Below are positions 32,288 to 41,068 of a DNA stretch of 64,000 nucleotides, piece by piece (position 1 is the first letter of the stretch; every line of letters starts with the position of its first letter). Source of the DNA: Sphaerochaetaceae bacterium (GTDB taxonomy: Bacteria > Spirochaetota > Spirochaetia > Sphaerochaetales > Sphaerochaetaceae); assembly GCA_024405015.1 (NCBI GenBank), contig JAKSPE010000003.1:62001-126000 (forward strand), written 5' to 3'. The translations under genes and the position numbers were made by a program. The notes under the pieces were generated by a model, which had not been told where the DNA came from, ran no database searches, and saw only the letters and a program-made list of their open reading frames with translations.

Positions 32288-32299
32288 ATGCGCTCCTTA

Positions 32300-33325
32300 T
32301 TAGAGAATGTTCTCCAAGAAATCGAGGTCTTCTGCTGTTGTGGACCAACAGGTGGCGAATCTGACTGCTGTGTGGTCTTCATCGATGGTCTCCCAGAAAT
32401 TGAAGCCCACCTGCTTCTTGAGCTCTTCCATTCTCTTGTTTTCAAGAACGACGAACTGCTGGTTTGTCGGAGATTCGAGGAAGAATGGGATGTTCTTCTT
32501 CTCAATAATGCCTTTCAGTCGTTCGGCCATGTCGATTGCATGCTTTGCGATCTTGAAGTAAAGGTCATCGGTGAACAGGGTATCGAACTGGATGCCGAGG
32601 AGTCGGCCCTTTGCAAGAAGGGAACCGTTCTGCTTCTTCATGGTCACAAAATGTTCAGGTCTGTTTCCATGTGTGAAAACGACAGCCTCGCCACAGAGGG
32701 CACCGACCTTGGTGCCGCCGATGTAGAAGACGTCGGTAAGTCTTGCGATATCCTGAATTGTGACATCAGTTGTCTTGCTCATAAGACCATAGCCGAGTCT
32801 TGCACCGTCCATGAACAGAGGAATGTCATAATCGTGGCAGACCTGGGAAAGCTCGGTGAGTTCCTTGAGAGAGTAGAGTGTTCCATACTCTGTCGGATGG
32901 GAGATGTAGACCATGCCAGGGAAGACCATGTGGTCATGGCTCTCATCTTTGTAGAAGATCTCAAGACAGTTTCTGACATCACTTGCTTTGAGTTTTCCGA
33001 GAACTTGAGGAAGTTCGATGACCTTGTGTCCGGAGTACTCGATGGCACCAGCTTCGTGGCAGGCGATGTGACCTGTCTTTGCAGCAATGACACCCTGATA
33101 TCTCTGCAGCATGGCAGCGATGATTGTCTGGTTGGTCTGTGTTCCACCAACGATGAACTCTACCTGTGCATCCGGTGCATTACACACTTTCTTGATTTTC
33201 TCTTCAGCGGACTGGCAGTATTTGTCCTTGCCGTAACCTGAGACCTGCTCAAGGTTTGTTTCGACAAGTCTGCTAAGGATTTCAGGACAACATCCTGTTG
33301 TGTAATCGGATTCAAAAGTGATCAT
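32300..33325 (-). CDS. ltaA: Low-specificity threonine aldolase family PLP enzyme
   Basis: A 341-residue fold-type I PLP enzyme. FESDYTTGCCPEILSRL at the start, GGTQTNQTIIAAMLQ, the PLP-binding FMDGARLGYGL and the Schiff-base lysine in FYIGGTKVGALCGEA match the threonine aldolase family, which cleaves threonine to glycine and acetaldehyde. Related beta-eliminating lyases share the fold, so the substrate is probable rather than proven. The ATG at 33325 follows GGAG. Its leader contains a terminator hairpin directly before the ribosome site, suggesting regulated readthrough. udp follows after 12 bases. Confidence 0.88.
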   Translation of the reverse strand: MITFESDYTTGCCPEILSRLVETNLEQVSGYGKDKYCQSAEEKIKKVCNAPDAQVEFIVGGTQTNQTIIAAMLQRYQGVIAAKTGHIACHEAGAIEYSGHKVIELPQVLGKLKASDVRNCLEIFYKDESHDHMVFPGMVYISHPTEYGTLYSLKELTELSQVCHDYDIPLFMDGARLGYGLMSKTTDVTIQDIARLTDVFYIGGTKVGALCGEAVVFTHGNRPEHFVTMKKQNGSLLAKGRLLGIQFDTLFTDDLYFKIAKHAIDMAERLKGIIEKKNIPFFLESPTNQQFVVLENKRMEELKKQVGFNFWETIDEDHTAVRFATCWSTTAEDLDFLENIL

Positions 33326-33338
33326 CGTCTTCTCCAAG

Positions 33339-33377
33339 AAAAAAACGCCATCAGTGGGCAAACATCCGATGGCGTTT
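33339..33377 (-). terminator. Terminator hairpin in the ltaA leader
   Basis: On the minus strand AAACGCCATC pairs perfectly with GATGGCGTTT and is followed by a run of seven T, only a few bases before the ltaA ribosome site GGAG. Located between promoter and start codon, it suggests attenuation or a riboswitch expression platform. Confidence 0.65.
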
Positions 33378-33402
33378 CAGGCATTAAAAAAAATTGCTTT
33401 CT

Positions 33403-33470
33403 CAAGGAACACGTCAACGACAGGATCCCTTGTTGGTTTAATAATTGCATTTAGCATGTGCTTTTGTCAA
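33403..33470 (-). promoter_or_regulatory. ltaA promoter and 5' leader hairpin
   Basis: On the minus strand TTGACA (33465-33470), 18 bases, AATTAT (33441-33446) would start a leader of about 110 bases. Its first part folds by CAAGG/CCTTG (33403-33432), enclosing a small GTC/GAC stem, before the terminator hairpin at 33339-33377. Confidence 0.45.
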
Positions 33471-33504
33471 TCAATTTTGCATCTTGGAAGAATTAAAAGG
33501 GTAT

Positions 33505-33578
33505 AAAAAAGCGTTCCTTCAAAATACCCACTGAAGGAACGCAACTTCACATTGAAAAAATTAAGAGAGTTATGAAGT
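33505..33578 (-). ncRNA. Candidate small RNA of about 74 nt
   Basis: A strong promoter on the minus strand (TTGACT 33608-33613, 17 bases, TATACT 33585-33590) is followed after some 70 bases by a perfect terminator, GCGTTCCTTC/GAAGGAACGC (33511-33542), with TTTTTT. No reading frame of useful length lies between. ACTTCA/TGAAGT can form a second hairpin near the 5' end. This promoter-hairpin-terminator layout is typical of independent small RNAs. Confidence 0.55.
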
Positions 33579-33584
33579 GTTTGC

Positions 33585-33613
33585 AGTATAAGGGTTAGAG
33601 CTTTTGAAGTCAA
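33585..33613 (-). promoter_or_regulatory. Promoter of the candidate small RNA
   Basis: TTGACT and TATACT on the minus strand with 17-base spacing, each differing from consensus by one base. Confidence 0.65.
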
Positions 33614-33747
33614 TAATTTTAAGAAAAATTTTTTAATTTTTTCAGCAATTCATATGAAAAATTTTACTAAAGCATCCCATCGTTGGTATTTTGCCGATTA
33701 TTGCGGTGAATTGTTCTTCAGATGTTCCGTTTTTTGCCTGCGATGGG

Positions 33748-33776
33748 TTTAAAACTTGTAGACATGTATATATAAT
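33748..33776 (+). promoter_or_regulatory. Probable promoter of the V-ATPase operon
   Basis: TTTAAA (33748-33753), 17 bases, then a consensus TATAAT (33771-33776). The leader of about 65 bases carries AAGAGG before the first gene. A 7-bp inverted repeat CCCATCG/CGATGGG (33676-33747) lies upstream. Confidence 0.5.
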
Positions 33777-33847
33777 TAACAATCAATTTGACCTTTTGTC
33801 TGGAGATTCTTATCTTTCAACAATCGGTCAGATTCAAAGAGGTTAAA

Positions 33848-34393
33848 ATGGAAATTCAGATTCAAGATTTGGTACAGTCAATCAAACGCGACGGAATTGA
33901 AGAGGCCAAGAAGGAAGCAGACGCCATTATCGCTGCAGCCAAGGCTCAGGCCGCCGAGATTGTCGAAGCCTCCAAAGCAGAAGCTGCAAAGAACGTCGAA
34001 AATGCAAAGCGTGAGATCGAGAGCTCCCGAGCACTCATCCAGCAGGCTGAGCGCGATGCCATCCTTTCCGTCAGAAAGGACCTTGGTGCAATGTTGGATG
34101 CCATCCTTGCCGACAAGGTTTCAAAGGGTATCTCAGAGGCATCTCTTGCAAAGCTCATCATGGCAGCAATGAATGGCGACGATCCTTCCAAGTATGAGGT
34201 TGAGATCAATGAGGTGAAGGCAGGCATCAAGGCTGAACTCGCAAATGAGATCTCCAAGGGACTGGTCATCAAGCCGGTCAAGGGTATGTCAGGCATGAAG
34301 CTCTGCTGCAAGGACGGTTCCGGTTTCTATGATTTTTCAGATGAGGAAATAGCAGATCTCCTTAAGCCTTTTCTTGGCGACATGAAGATCTGA
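33848..34393 (+). CDS. atpE: V-type ATPase subunit E
   Basis: A 181-residue peripheral stalk subunit. The N-terminal two thirds form a long charged alpha-helix rich in Ala, Lys and Glu (about residues 10-75), followed by a small globular end, as in V/A-type subunit E. It links the catalytic head to the membrane sector as part of the stator. The ATG at 33848, behind AAGAGG, is chosen over an upstream open frame. First gene of the operon; DUF2764 follows after 9 bases. Confidence 0.88.
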   Translation: MEIQIQDLVQSIKRDGIEEAKKEADAIIAAAKAQAAEIVEASKAEAAKNVENAKREIESSRALIQQAERDAILSVRKDLGAMLDAILADKVSKGISEASLAKLIMAAMNGDDPSKYEVEINEVKAGIKAELANEISKGLVIKPVKGMSGMKLCCKDGSGFYDFSDEEIADLLKPFLGDMKI

Positions 34394-34402
34394 GGAGGGA
34401 AT

Positions 34403-34930
34403 ATGCCTTCTAGGTACTATTTTCTTTCAAGTCTTCCGATGCTCAGATTCACAGACGCAGCACCGCTTTCCTGGGATTCCTTTCTGTATCAGGCAAAGGG
34501 AAACATCAGCGAAGGGGATTATGCTCTGATCTGCGGTCTTTCTGAGAACAAGGTCGGCCATAACGGATTTCTGAAGCAGTGGCAGAAGTTCAACAGCGAT
34601 CTCAATGGCGCAATCAATGCCAAGAGACGTGAGAGCCTCGGCCGCACCGATGCCAAGTCCACACAGTCCTACAGCTATGAGATCGAGCAGCTGTGCAAGG
34701 CTGCGGTCAATGCAAAGGACCCATTGGAGGCTGAGATGCTTCTGATGCGATGCAGGTACGAATATCTGGAGCAGAAGATCGGTTTTGACGGTTTTTCCCA
34801 GACGGCACTTCTTGCATATGCGCTTCAGCTTCAGATTCTGATTCGCAAGGACCTTTTCACAGTGGAGTCCGGAAACGCTGAGTACCAGAGACTTTTTGGA
34901 ATTCTTCAGAAAGAAATGAAGATGGAATGA
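34403..34930 (+). CDS. DUF2764 family V-ATPase-associated protein
   Basis: A 175-residue soluble protein starting SRYYFLSSLPMLRF, the signature of DUF2764. This family occurs in V-ATPase operons of spirochaetes and Bacteroidetes between subunits E and A, where archaeal-type operons carry subunit C. It is therefore suspected to stand in for subunit C, linking rotor and membrane ring, but this is inference from position. GAGGAGGGA precedes the ATG. Confidence 0.85.
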   Translation: MPSRYYFLSSLPMLRFTDAAPLSWDSFLYQAKGNISEGDYALICGLSENKVGHNGFLKQWQKFNSDLNGAINAKRRESLGRTDAKSTQSYSYEIEQLCKAAVNAKDPLEAEMLLMRCRYEYLEQKIGFDGFSQTALLAYALQLQILIRKDLFTVESGNAEYQRLFGILQKEMKME

Positions 34931-34949
34931 GATAACAAACGGAGAACAT

Positions 34950-36686
34950 ATGGCAAATAGCATTGGACATGTAGCCGGCGTAAACGGAAACCTTGTCACC
35001 GTCAATTTTGAAGGCGCAATCCTCAAGAACGAGGTCGCATACGTACTCGTAGGCGATACCAAGCTCAAGGGTGAGGTCATCAGAATCAACGGCAGCAAGG
35101 CCAGCATGCAGGTCTACGAGATGACAAATGGAATTCAGGTTGGAGACAAGGTTGAGTTCACAGGCGAACTCATGAGCGTTGAGCTTGGACCTGGACTTCT
35201 TACACAGATATATGATGGACTTCAGAACCCACTTCCATCTCTTGCAGAGAACTGTGGATTCTTCCTCCAGAGAGGTGTGTACCTTGATCCGATCCCAAAC
35301 AAGGATTGGGAGTTCACACCAGTTGCCAAGGTCGGAGACACTCTCAGACCTGGAGATACGTTCGGAACCGTTCCGGAGGGAATCTTCGAACACAGAATCA
35401 TGCTCCCGTTCGGCTTTGATGAGACCGATTGGAAAATCGTCTCTATCGCCGAGAAGGGAACCTACAACGTCAGGGACACCGTTGCCACAGTCGTAAGCCC
35501 AAAGGGTGAGGAGAAAAAACTCACAATGGTCTTCAGTTGGCCGGTCAAGAAGGCGGTCAAGTGCTATGACCAGCGCCTCAGACCTGACGAGACACTTGTT
35601 ACAAAAATCAGAATCATCGACACCTTCCTGCCTGTCGCAAAGGGTGGTACGTTCTGTACTCCTGGCCCATTCGGCGCAGGAAAGACCGTTCTCCAGCACA
35701 TGGAGAGCCGTAACTCCGATGTCGATATCGTTATCATCGCAGCTTGTGGAGAGCGTGCCGGTGAGGTCGTTGAGATCCTAAAGGAGTTCCCAGAACTTCT
35801 TGACCCGAAGACCGGTCGTTCCCTCATGGAGAGAACCATCATCATCTGTAACACTTCCTCCATGCCTGTTGCTGCTCGAGAGGCTTCTGTCTACACCGCA
35901 ATCACCATGGCTGAGTATTACAGACAGATGGGTCTGAACGTTCTGCTTCTCGCTGACTCCACAAGCCGTTGGGCTCAGGCCATGCGAGAGATGAGCGGAA
36001 GACTTGAGGAAATCCCTGGTGAAGAGGCTTTCCCTGCATACCTGGAGTCCCTGATTGCCGCATTCTATGAGAGAGCCGGTAAGGTCAGACTTCGCGATGG
36101 CAAGATCGGATCGGTTACAATCGGTGGTACCGTCAGCCCTGCTGGTGGAAACTTCGATGAGCCTGTCACCCAGGCAACTCTCAAGGTTGTCGGTGCTTTC
36201 CATGGTCTTAGCCGTGAGCGTTCCGATGCCAGAAAGTATCCTGCCATCCACCCTCTGGATTCCTGGTCAAAGTACAAGGGAATCATCGATTCCGAGCGTG
36301 TTGAGGCAGCAAGAGAGGTTCTTTTCAAGTCCAACGAGGTCAACCAGATGATGAAGGTCATTGGTGAGGAAGGAACCACAGTCGACGATTACATCGAGTA
36401 TCAGAAGGGTGAGCTTCTAGATGCCGTATACCTGCAGCAGAACTCCTTTGACCCTGTCGATGCTGCCGTTGTGCCGGAAAGACAGCAGGAGGAGTTCAAC
36501 CTTCTGTATCGCATTCTCATGGCCAAGTTCAACATTGAGACCAAGAAGGATGTCCGAGCCTTCTTCAACCAGCTTCGCCAGAAGTTCCTTGACTGGAACA
36601 GCGTCCTTGCAACCGATGAGCGCTATGAGAAGTACAAGAGCGAGATCACTGAGCTCTTCCTGTCCAAGGTAAGCGAGGAGGTGTGA
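34950..36686 (+). CDS. atpA: V-type ATPase catalytic subunit A
   Basis: A 578-residue catalytic subunit. The P-loop is [11 protein letters not shown] near residue 237; the non-homologous insert typical of V/A-type A subunits (about residues 115-185) is present, and [17 protein letters not shown] plus [14 protein letters not shown] complete the catalytic site. It binds and hydrolyses (or makes) ATP in alternation with subunit B. CGGAG lies before the ATG; subunit B follows after one base. Confidence 0.97.
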   Translation: MANSIGHVAGVNGNLVTVNFEGAILKNEVAYVLVGDTKLKGEVIRINGSKASMQVYEMTNGIQVGDKVEFTGELMSVELGPGLLTQIYDGLQNPLPSLAENCGFFLQRGVYLDPIPNKDWEFTPVAKVGDTLRPGDTFGTVPEGIFEHRIMLPFGFDETDWKIVSIAEKGTYNVRDTVATVVSPKGEEKKLTMVFSWPVKKAVKCYDQRLRPDETLVTKIRIIDTFLPVAKGGTFCTPGPFGAGKTVLQHMESRNSDVDIVIIAACGERAGEVVEILKEFPELLDPKTGRSLMERTIIICNTSSMPVAAREASVYTAITMAEYYRQMGLNVLLLADSTSRWAQAMREMSGRLEEIPGEEAFPAYLESLIAAFYERAGKVRLRDGKIGSVTIGGTVSPAGGNFDEPVTQATLKVVGAFHGLSRERSDARKYPAIHPLDSWSKYKGIIDSERVEAAREVLFKSNEVNQMMKVIGEEGTTVDDYIEYQKGELLDAVYLQQNSFDPVDAAVVPERQQEEFNLLYRILMAKFNIETKKDVRAFFNQLRQKFLDWNSVLATDERYEKYKSEITELFLSKVSEEV

Positions 36687-36687
36687 G

Positions 36688-37980
36688 ATGAATAAGGTAT
36701 ATACAAAGATTGAGTCCATCGTCGGAAACGTCATTACCGTACGTGCCGAAGGTGTCAGATACAATGACCTTGCAATGGTCGGAAAGAGCTATGCCAACGT
36801 CATCAAGCTTGACGGCGACCTTGTCAGCCTCCAGGTTTTCGCTGGCGCTCAGGGTGTCAGCACAAACGACACTGTCCGCTTCCTTGGTGTTCCAATGAGA
36901 GTCAGTTTCTCTGAGAACCTCATGGGTCGAGTCTTTGATGGATCCGGAAAGCCAAGAGACAACGGACCGGAGCTGAATGAGAACCTCATTGAGATCGGAG
37001 GACCATCCGTCAACCCTGCAAAGAGAATCGTTCCGAAGAACCTCATCCGAACAGGTATTCCGATGATTGATGTCTTCAACACACTGGTAGAGTCACAGAA
37101 GCTGCCGATCTTCTCCGTTTCCGGAGAGCCATACAATGAGCTTTTGGCCAGAATCGCCATGCAGGCTGAGGTTGACCTGATCATCCTCGGTGGTATGGGT
37201 CTGAAGTACGATGACTATCTGTTCTTCCGCGATACCCTGGAAAAGAGTGGTGCCATGAGCAGAACCATCATGTTCATCCATACCGCAAGTGACCCAACCG
37301 TTGAGTGCACCATGATTCCGGATATGTCTCTTGCCGTCGGAGAGCGTTTTGCGCTTGAAGGCAGAAAGGTTCTTGTTCTGCTGACTGATATGACAAACTA
37401 TGCCGACGCCATGAAAGAGACGGCAATCACAATGGAACAGGTTCCTGCAAACCGAGGATATCCTGGAGACCTTTACAGCTCACTTGCAAGCCGCTATGAG
37501 AAGGCTGTTGACTTTGAGGGTGCAGGTTCTTTGACCATCCTCGCTGTCACCACAATGCCTGGTGATGATGTCACTCATCCGGTTCCAGATAACACCGGTT
37601 ACATCACCGAAGGTCAGTACTATCTCAAGAACGGTCACATTGAGCCATTCGGAAGCTTGAGCCGACTCAAGCAGAACGTCAATAAGGATACAAGAAACGA
37701 CCATAGAGCCCTGATGGATGGCCTGATCAAGCTGTACAGTGCCTACAAGGAGTCCCTTGAGAAGAAGTCCATGGGATTCAACATGACAGAATGGGATGAC
37801 AAGCTTCTCAAATATGGTCAGCTCTTTGAGTCCGAACTGATGGACCTTAAAGTCAACATTCCACTGGAAGAGGCACTCGATCTTGGATGGAAGATCCTTG
37901 CAGAGTGTTTTGAGCCTAATGAGACAGGTCTTCGTTCTGAGCTGATTGCCCAGAGATGGCCAAAGAAGTTGGAGGCTTGA
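36688..37980 (+). CDS. atpB: V-type ATPase subunit B
   Basis: A 430-residue regulatory nucleotide-binding subunit of the V1 head, starting [26 protein letters not shown]. The degenerate P-loop region [17 protein letters not shown] lacks the Lys-Thr/Ser of a working Walker A, as expected for B subunits. Segments [11 protein letters not shown] and [18 protein letters not shown] are conserved. GGAGGTG overlaps the end of atpA. Subunit D follows with its ribosome site inside the end of this gene. Confidence 0.96.
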   Translation: MNKVYTKIESIVGNVITVRAEGVRYNDLAMVGKSYANVIKLDGDLVSLQVFAGAQGVSTNDTVRFLGVPMRVSFSENLMGRVFDGSGKPRDNGPELNENLIEIGGPSVNPAKRIVPKNLIRTGIPMIDVFNTLVESQKLPIFSVSGEPYNELLARIAMQAEVDLIILGGMGLKYDDYLFFRDTLEKSGAMSRTIMFIHTASDPTVECTMIPDMSLAVGERFALEGRKVLVLLTDMTNYADAMKETAITMEQVPANRGYPGDLYSSLASRYEKAVDFEGAGSLTILAVTTMPGDDVTHPVPDNTGYITEGQYYLKNGHIEPFGSLSRLKQNVNKDTRNDHRALMDGLIKLYSAYKESLEKKSMGFNMTEWDDKLLKYGQLFESELMDLKVNIPLEEALDLGWKILAECFEPNETGLRSELIAQRWPKKLEA

Positions 37981-37981
37981 A

Positions 37982-38596
37982 GTGGCTGTTAAGCTGACTA
38001 AGAATGAACAGAAGAAACAGAAGGACCAACTGAAGCAATATCAGAGGTATCTTCCGACTCTTATGCTCAAGAAGCAGCAATTACAGATGGTCATTCGTCA
38101 GATTCAGGCCCAGCTTGCCGATTATCAGGCACAGCAGGAGGCCCTTGTGAATGGAATCCAGCAGTGGATTTCAGTATTTGGCGAGAACAAGGCTTTGGAC
38201 GAAAGTCTTCAGCTGGATAAGCTCGTCAAGACTGACAAGGTCATCCGCACAGAGGGCAACATCGCAGGTGTGACCATACCTGTGTTTGAGGATCTGACAT
38301 TCAAGGAAATCAACTACAACGTGGAGGATTATCCGCTTTGGGTTGATAAGGCCGTTGTCCTGTTGCAGGAATCTGCAAGGATAACCGCATTGATGAAGAC
38401 CCTGGAGATGCAGGTTCAGCTTCTTGATAAAGAGTTGAGAACCACAAGCCAAAGAGTCAATCTGTTTGAGAAGGTCAAGATACCAGAGACCAAAGAGAAC
38501 ATCAAAAGGATCGGTATCTATATTGGTGACCAGCAGACCGCTGCCGTTGTGAGCGGAAAGATCGCAAAGAAGAAACTTGCGGAGAAGGGGGCCTAA
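37982..38596 (+). CDS. atpD: V-type ATPase subunit D
   Basis: A 204-residue central rotor subunit formed mainly by two long antiparallel helices (residues ~5-75 and ~125-195). The start KLTKNEQKKQKDQLKQYQRYLPTLMLKKQQLQ fits family N-termini. It turns inside the A3B3 head and couples to the membrane ring. The start is GTG at 37982, seven bases after GGAGG and one base after the atpB stop. No separate subunit F gene is seen in the operon. Confidence 0.9.
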   Translation: MAVKLTKNEQKKQKDQLKQYQRYLPTLMLKKQQLQMVIRQIQAQLADYQAQQEALVNGIQQWISVFGENKALDESLQLDKLVKTDKVIRTEGNIAGVTIPVFEDLTFKEINYNVEDYPLWVDKAVVLLQESARITALMKTLEMQVQLLDKELRTTSQRVNLFEKVKIPETKENIKRIGIYIGDQQTAAVVSGKIAKKKLAEKGA

Positions 38597-40405
38597 ATGA
38601 TTGTCAAAATGAAAAAGATCATCGTGGTCGCCCCATGCGAACGCAAAGCTGAGATGCTCAGTGGCATCCGCGATATGGGAGTTCTCCACGTTTCGGAAAC
38701 CGCTGCCGCAAATCCTGAGCTTTCCGCAAAGCTGAGCCAGCTGAACAGAATCAAATCTGTTCTGGGAGAGTATCCGAAGCTGGAGCAGAAGAGTGTGGTC
38801 ACTGGTCGTGAATTTGAAGAGATGGACAATGCTCTTGTCGCGGCTCTTGAGGAGAAGGCACAGATCTCCAATGAGATCACACGCCTTAAGATTGCAAGAG
38901 AGTCCATTGCAGCCTGGGGTGATTTCGATCCTTCCCAGGTTCTCGAACTTCGGGATATGGGAATCCCATTCTCCTTCTATCTGATGGGAAAGAAGGAGCT
39001 GGAAGCCCTTGACCCAGAGGTCCGATACATTGCACTGAAGAGCATTGACAAGAAATGCGCAATTGCAGTTCTTGGTGCAGAGCTGGATGCCTCTTTCGCA
39101 AACAGCCGTTTCAATCTCCCTCCAATGGGTCTGAGCCAGATTGATGCGGATCTTGCCAAGAAGGCTGCCCGATTGGATGAAATCGAGAAGCTCTTTGCCC
39201 AGAGTGCTGCCTATGTGACAAGCTATGACCGTGAGATCCAGCGGGTTGCCGATGAGGTCGTCTTCAAGAGTGTCAGTGATGGTGCAGCTACCGAAGACGG
39301 ATTCACTCTCATTACCGGTTTCCTTCCGGAGGAGGACCTTGGAACATTCAAGGAGAAGGCAAAGCAGTGCTGCTGGGCCTATGCCGTGGATGATCCGACC
39401 GATGAGGACCCGACTCCTACAAAGGTCCGCTACAACAAGGTCACAAAGATGATGCAGCCGCTCTTTGACATGCTTGGAACCGTTCCGGGTTACAGAGAGT
39501 ATGATATCAGCATCTATTTCATGCTGTTCTTGGCTCTGTTCTTTGCCATGATCATTGGCGATGCCGCCTATGGAGCAATGTTCCTTGCCTTGGGTGTTGT
39601 CATGAACATCAAGGCCAAGAAACTGAGCAACCTCAACCTGCTGTTGTATGTGATGAGCAGCGCAACTGTGGTCTGGGGTGCTTTGACAGGTACATGGTTC
39701 GGAAGTGAAGCTGCCATGAAGATTCCATTCTTCCGGGCAATGGTCATTCCTGCCATCGCCAACTATCCGCAGTACTTCGGAGTGGACAGCACCGCAGCAC
39801 AGAATGCTGTGATGAAGTTCTGCTTCGCAGTCGGTATGATTCAGCTTTCCCTGGCATGTGTGATGAACATCATCCGCAAGTGGAAAGAGAAAAGTCTTGC
39901 ACTGGTTGCAGACTTCGCTTGGCTGGTCATGATTGTCAGCATCTATTTCCTGGCTCTTATGCTGGTAATAGGGGCAGAGGTCAACGTCACAATGATCTTT
40001 GCGCTGATCATCGGAGGACTTGTCACCGTAATCATCTTCGGCGGACAGGCTCCAGGACTCAGTTTCGGACAGGGACTGAAGGCCGGAGCAGGTGGAGCTT
40101 TCACGACTTTCCTGAACACCATCAGTGCTTTCGGAAACGTCATGAGCTACATCAGACTCTTTGCAGTTGGAATGGCTAGCCTTGCCATTGCACAGAGTTT
40201 CAATGGAATGGCATCTCCGATGCTCAAGGGTTGGGCATTCCCTGCTGGAATGCTGATTCTGATTATCGGTCATGTACTGAATATCGTCATGGGCATGCTC
40301 AGTGTGGTTGTTCACGGTGTGCGCTTGAATCTTCTGGAGTTCTCAGGCCAGCTCGGCATGGAATGGGCTGGAATTCCATACGAACCTTTCAAAAAGAATG
40401 TTTAA
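38597..40405 (+). CDS. atpI: V-type ATPase membrane subunit I (a subunit)
   Basis: A 602-residue subunit. The N-terminal cytoplasmic half (to ~residue 290) includes coiled-coil segments that dock the stator; the C-terminal half has about seven to eight membrane helices beginning MLFLALFFAMIIGDAAYGAMFLALG. The helix FGNVMSYIRLFAVGMASLAIA carries the essential Arg of the ion path. AAGGGG stands just before the overlapping ATG region. It forms the ion channel with the subunit K ring. Confidence 0.95.
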   Translation: MIVKMKKIIVVAPCERKAEMLSGIRDMGVLHVSETAAANPELSAKLSQLNRIKSVLGEYPKLEQKSVVTGREFEEMDNALVAALEEKAQISNEITRLKIARESIAAWGDFDPSQVLELRDMGIPFSFYLMGKKELEALDPEVRYIALKSIDKKCAIAVLGAELDASFANSRFNLPPMGLSQIDADLAKKAARLDEIEKLFAQSAAYVTSYDREIQRVADEVVFKSVSDGAATEDGFTLITGFLPEEDLGTFKEKAKQCCWAYAVDDPTDEDPTPTKVRYNKVTKMMQPLFDMLGTVPGYREYDISIYFMLFLALFFAMIIGDAAYGAMFLALGVVMNIKAKKLSNLNLLLYVMSSATVVWGALTGTWFGSEAAMKIPFFRAMVIPAIANYPQYFGVDSTAAQNAVMKFCFAVGMIQLSLACVMNIIRKWKEKSLALVADFAWLVMIVSIYFLALMLVIGAEVNVTMIFALIIGGLVTVIIFGGQAPGLSFGQGLKAGAGGAFTTFLNTISAFGNVMSYIRLFAVGMASLAIAQSFNGMASPMLKGWAFPAGMLILIIGHVLNIVMGMLSVVVHGVRLNLLEFSGQLGMEWAGIPYEPFKKNV

Positions 40406-40431
40406 GTAATTTACTATAGGAGATTAGTAAT

Positions 40432-40875
40432 ATGGGTATCGGATTAATTGGTTTGGTTTTGGCTCTTTGTCTTTCAGGTTTCGGTTCAGCTTGCGGAATC
40501 GGTACAGCAGCCGTTGCAGCAGTTGGCGGTTGGAAGAAGTGCTATGCGAACGGAAAGCCAGCACCATTCATGATGGTCGCTTTCACAGGTGCACCACTGA
40601 CACAGACAATCTACGGCTTCCTTCTCATGAACTTCATCAACAGCGCTCTCAACAGTGGTGTCAACCAGATTCTGGCTCTGTTCATCGGTGGATTTGGTGG
40701 TCTTGTCATCGGTCTTTCCGCCTATTTCCAGGGCAGATGTGCTGCATCCGCTTGTGATGCTCTCGGAGAGACAGGAAAGGGTACTTCCAACTACCTCATC
40801 GTCATCGGTATCATCGAGACTGTTGCTCTGTTCACACTGGTTTTCAGCCTGCTGCTTCTGAACTCAGTTGCATAA
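40432..40875 (+). CDS. atpK: V-type ATPase ring subunit K
   Basis: A 147-residue proteolipid with four membrane helices, a duplicated two-helix unit. Only the second unit keeps the ion-binding glutamate (IIGIIETVALF); the first has PLTQTIYGFL with Gln, the usual V-type pattern that gives one ion site per four helices. Thr and Gln in that motif, Gln in SAYFQGRCAAS and the Glu match ligands known in Na+-binding rings, so Na+ use is possible. Codons are biased to high expression. AGGAG precedes the ATG; a terminator follows. Confidence 0.95.
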   Translation: MGIGLIGLVLALCLSGFGSACGIGTAAVAAVGGWKKCYANGKPAPFMMVAFTGAPLTQTIYGFLLMNFINSALNSGVNQILALFIGGFGGLVIGLSAYFQGRCAASACDALGETGKGTSNYLIVIGIIETVALFTLVFSLLLLNSVA

Positions 40876-40909
40876 TTGCAAAGAAAAGCAAAATATTCAA
40901 AAAAACACA

Positions 40910-40945
40910 GTTTTGGCGACGGATTTTTCTGTCGCCAAACTTTTT
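40910..40945 (+). terminator. Intrinsic terminator after the V-ATPase operon
   Basis: GTTTTGGCGAC and GTCGCCAAAC pair around GGATTTTTCT and are followed by five T. Confidence 0.85.
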
Positions 40946-40995
40946 ATGAGGCACCTGATTATCAGGAATTTTGGGCTAGAATCGTAGTTGTGATG

Positions 40996-41024
40996 TTGAT
41001 TACCTTTGGGGAATATACTATATT
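40996..41024 (+). promoter_or_regulatory. Promoter of the BMP nucleoside-binding protein gene
   Basis: TTGATT (40996-41001), 17 bases, TATATT (41019-41024). The short leader contains a small TGTCC/GGGACA hairpin (41030-41045) and CGGAGG before the ATG. Confidence 0.55.
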
Positions 41025-41068
41025 CGTAATGTCCTGTATGGGACAGAAAACCCTCGGAGGTATTAAAG

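Noticed and set aside
32288-33241. 317-codon open frame on the plus strand across ltaA
   Set aside because: It overlaps almost all of ltaA, whose PLP motifs are intact, and resembles no known protein.
38171-40315. 714-codon open frame antisense to V-ATPase subunits D and I
   Set aside because: It mirrors the codon pattern of the sense genes, is rich in His, Cys and Ser, matches no family and has no ribosome site. Both sense genes are certain.
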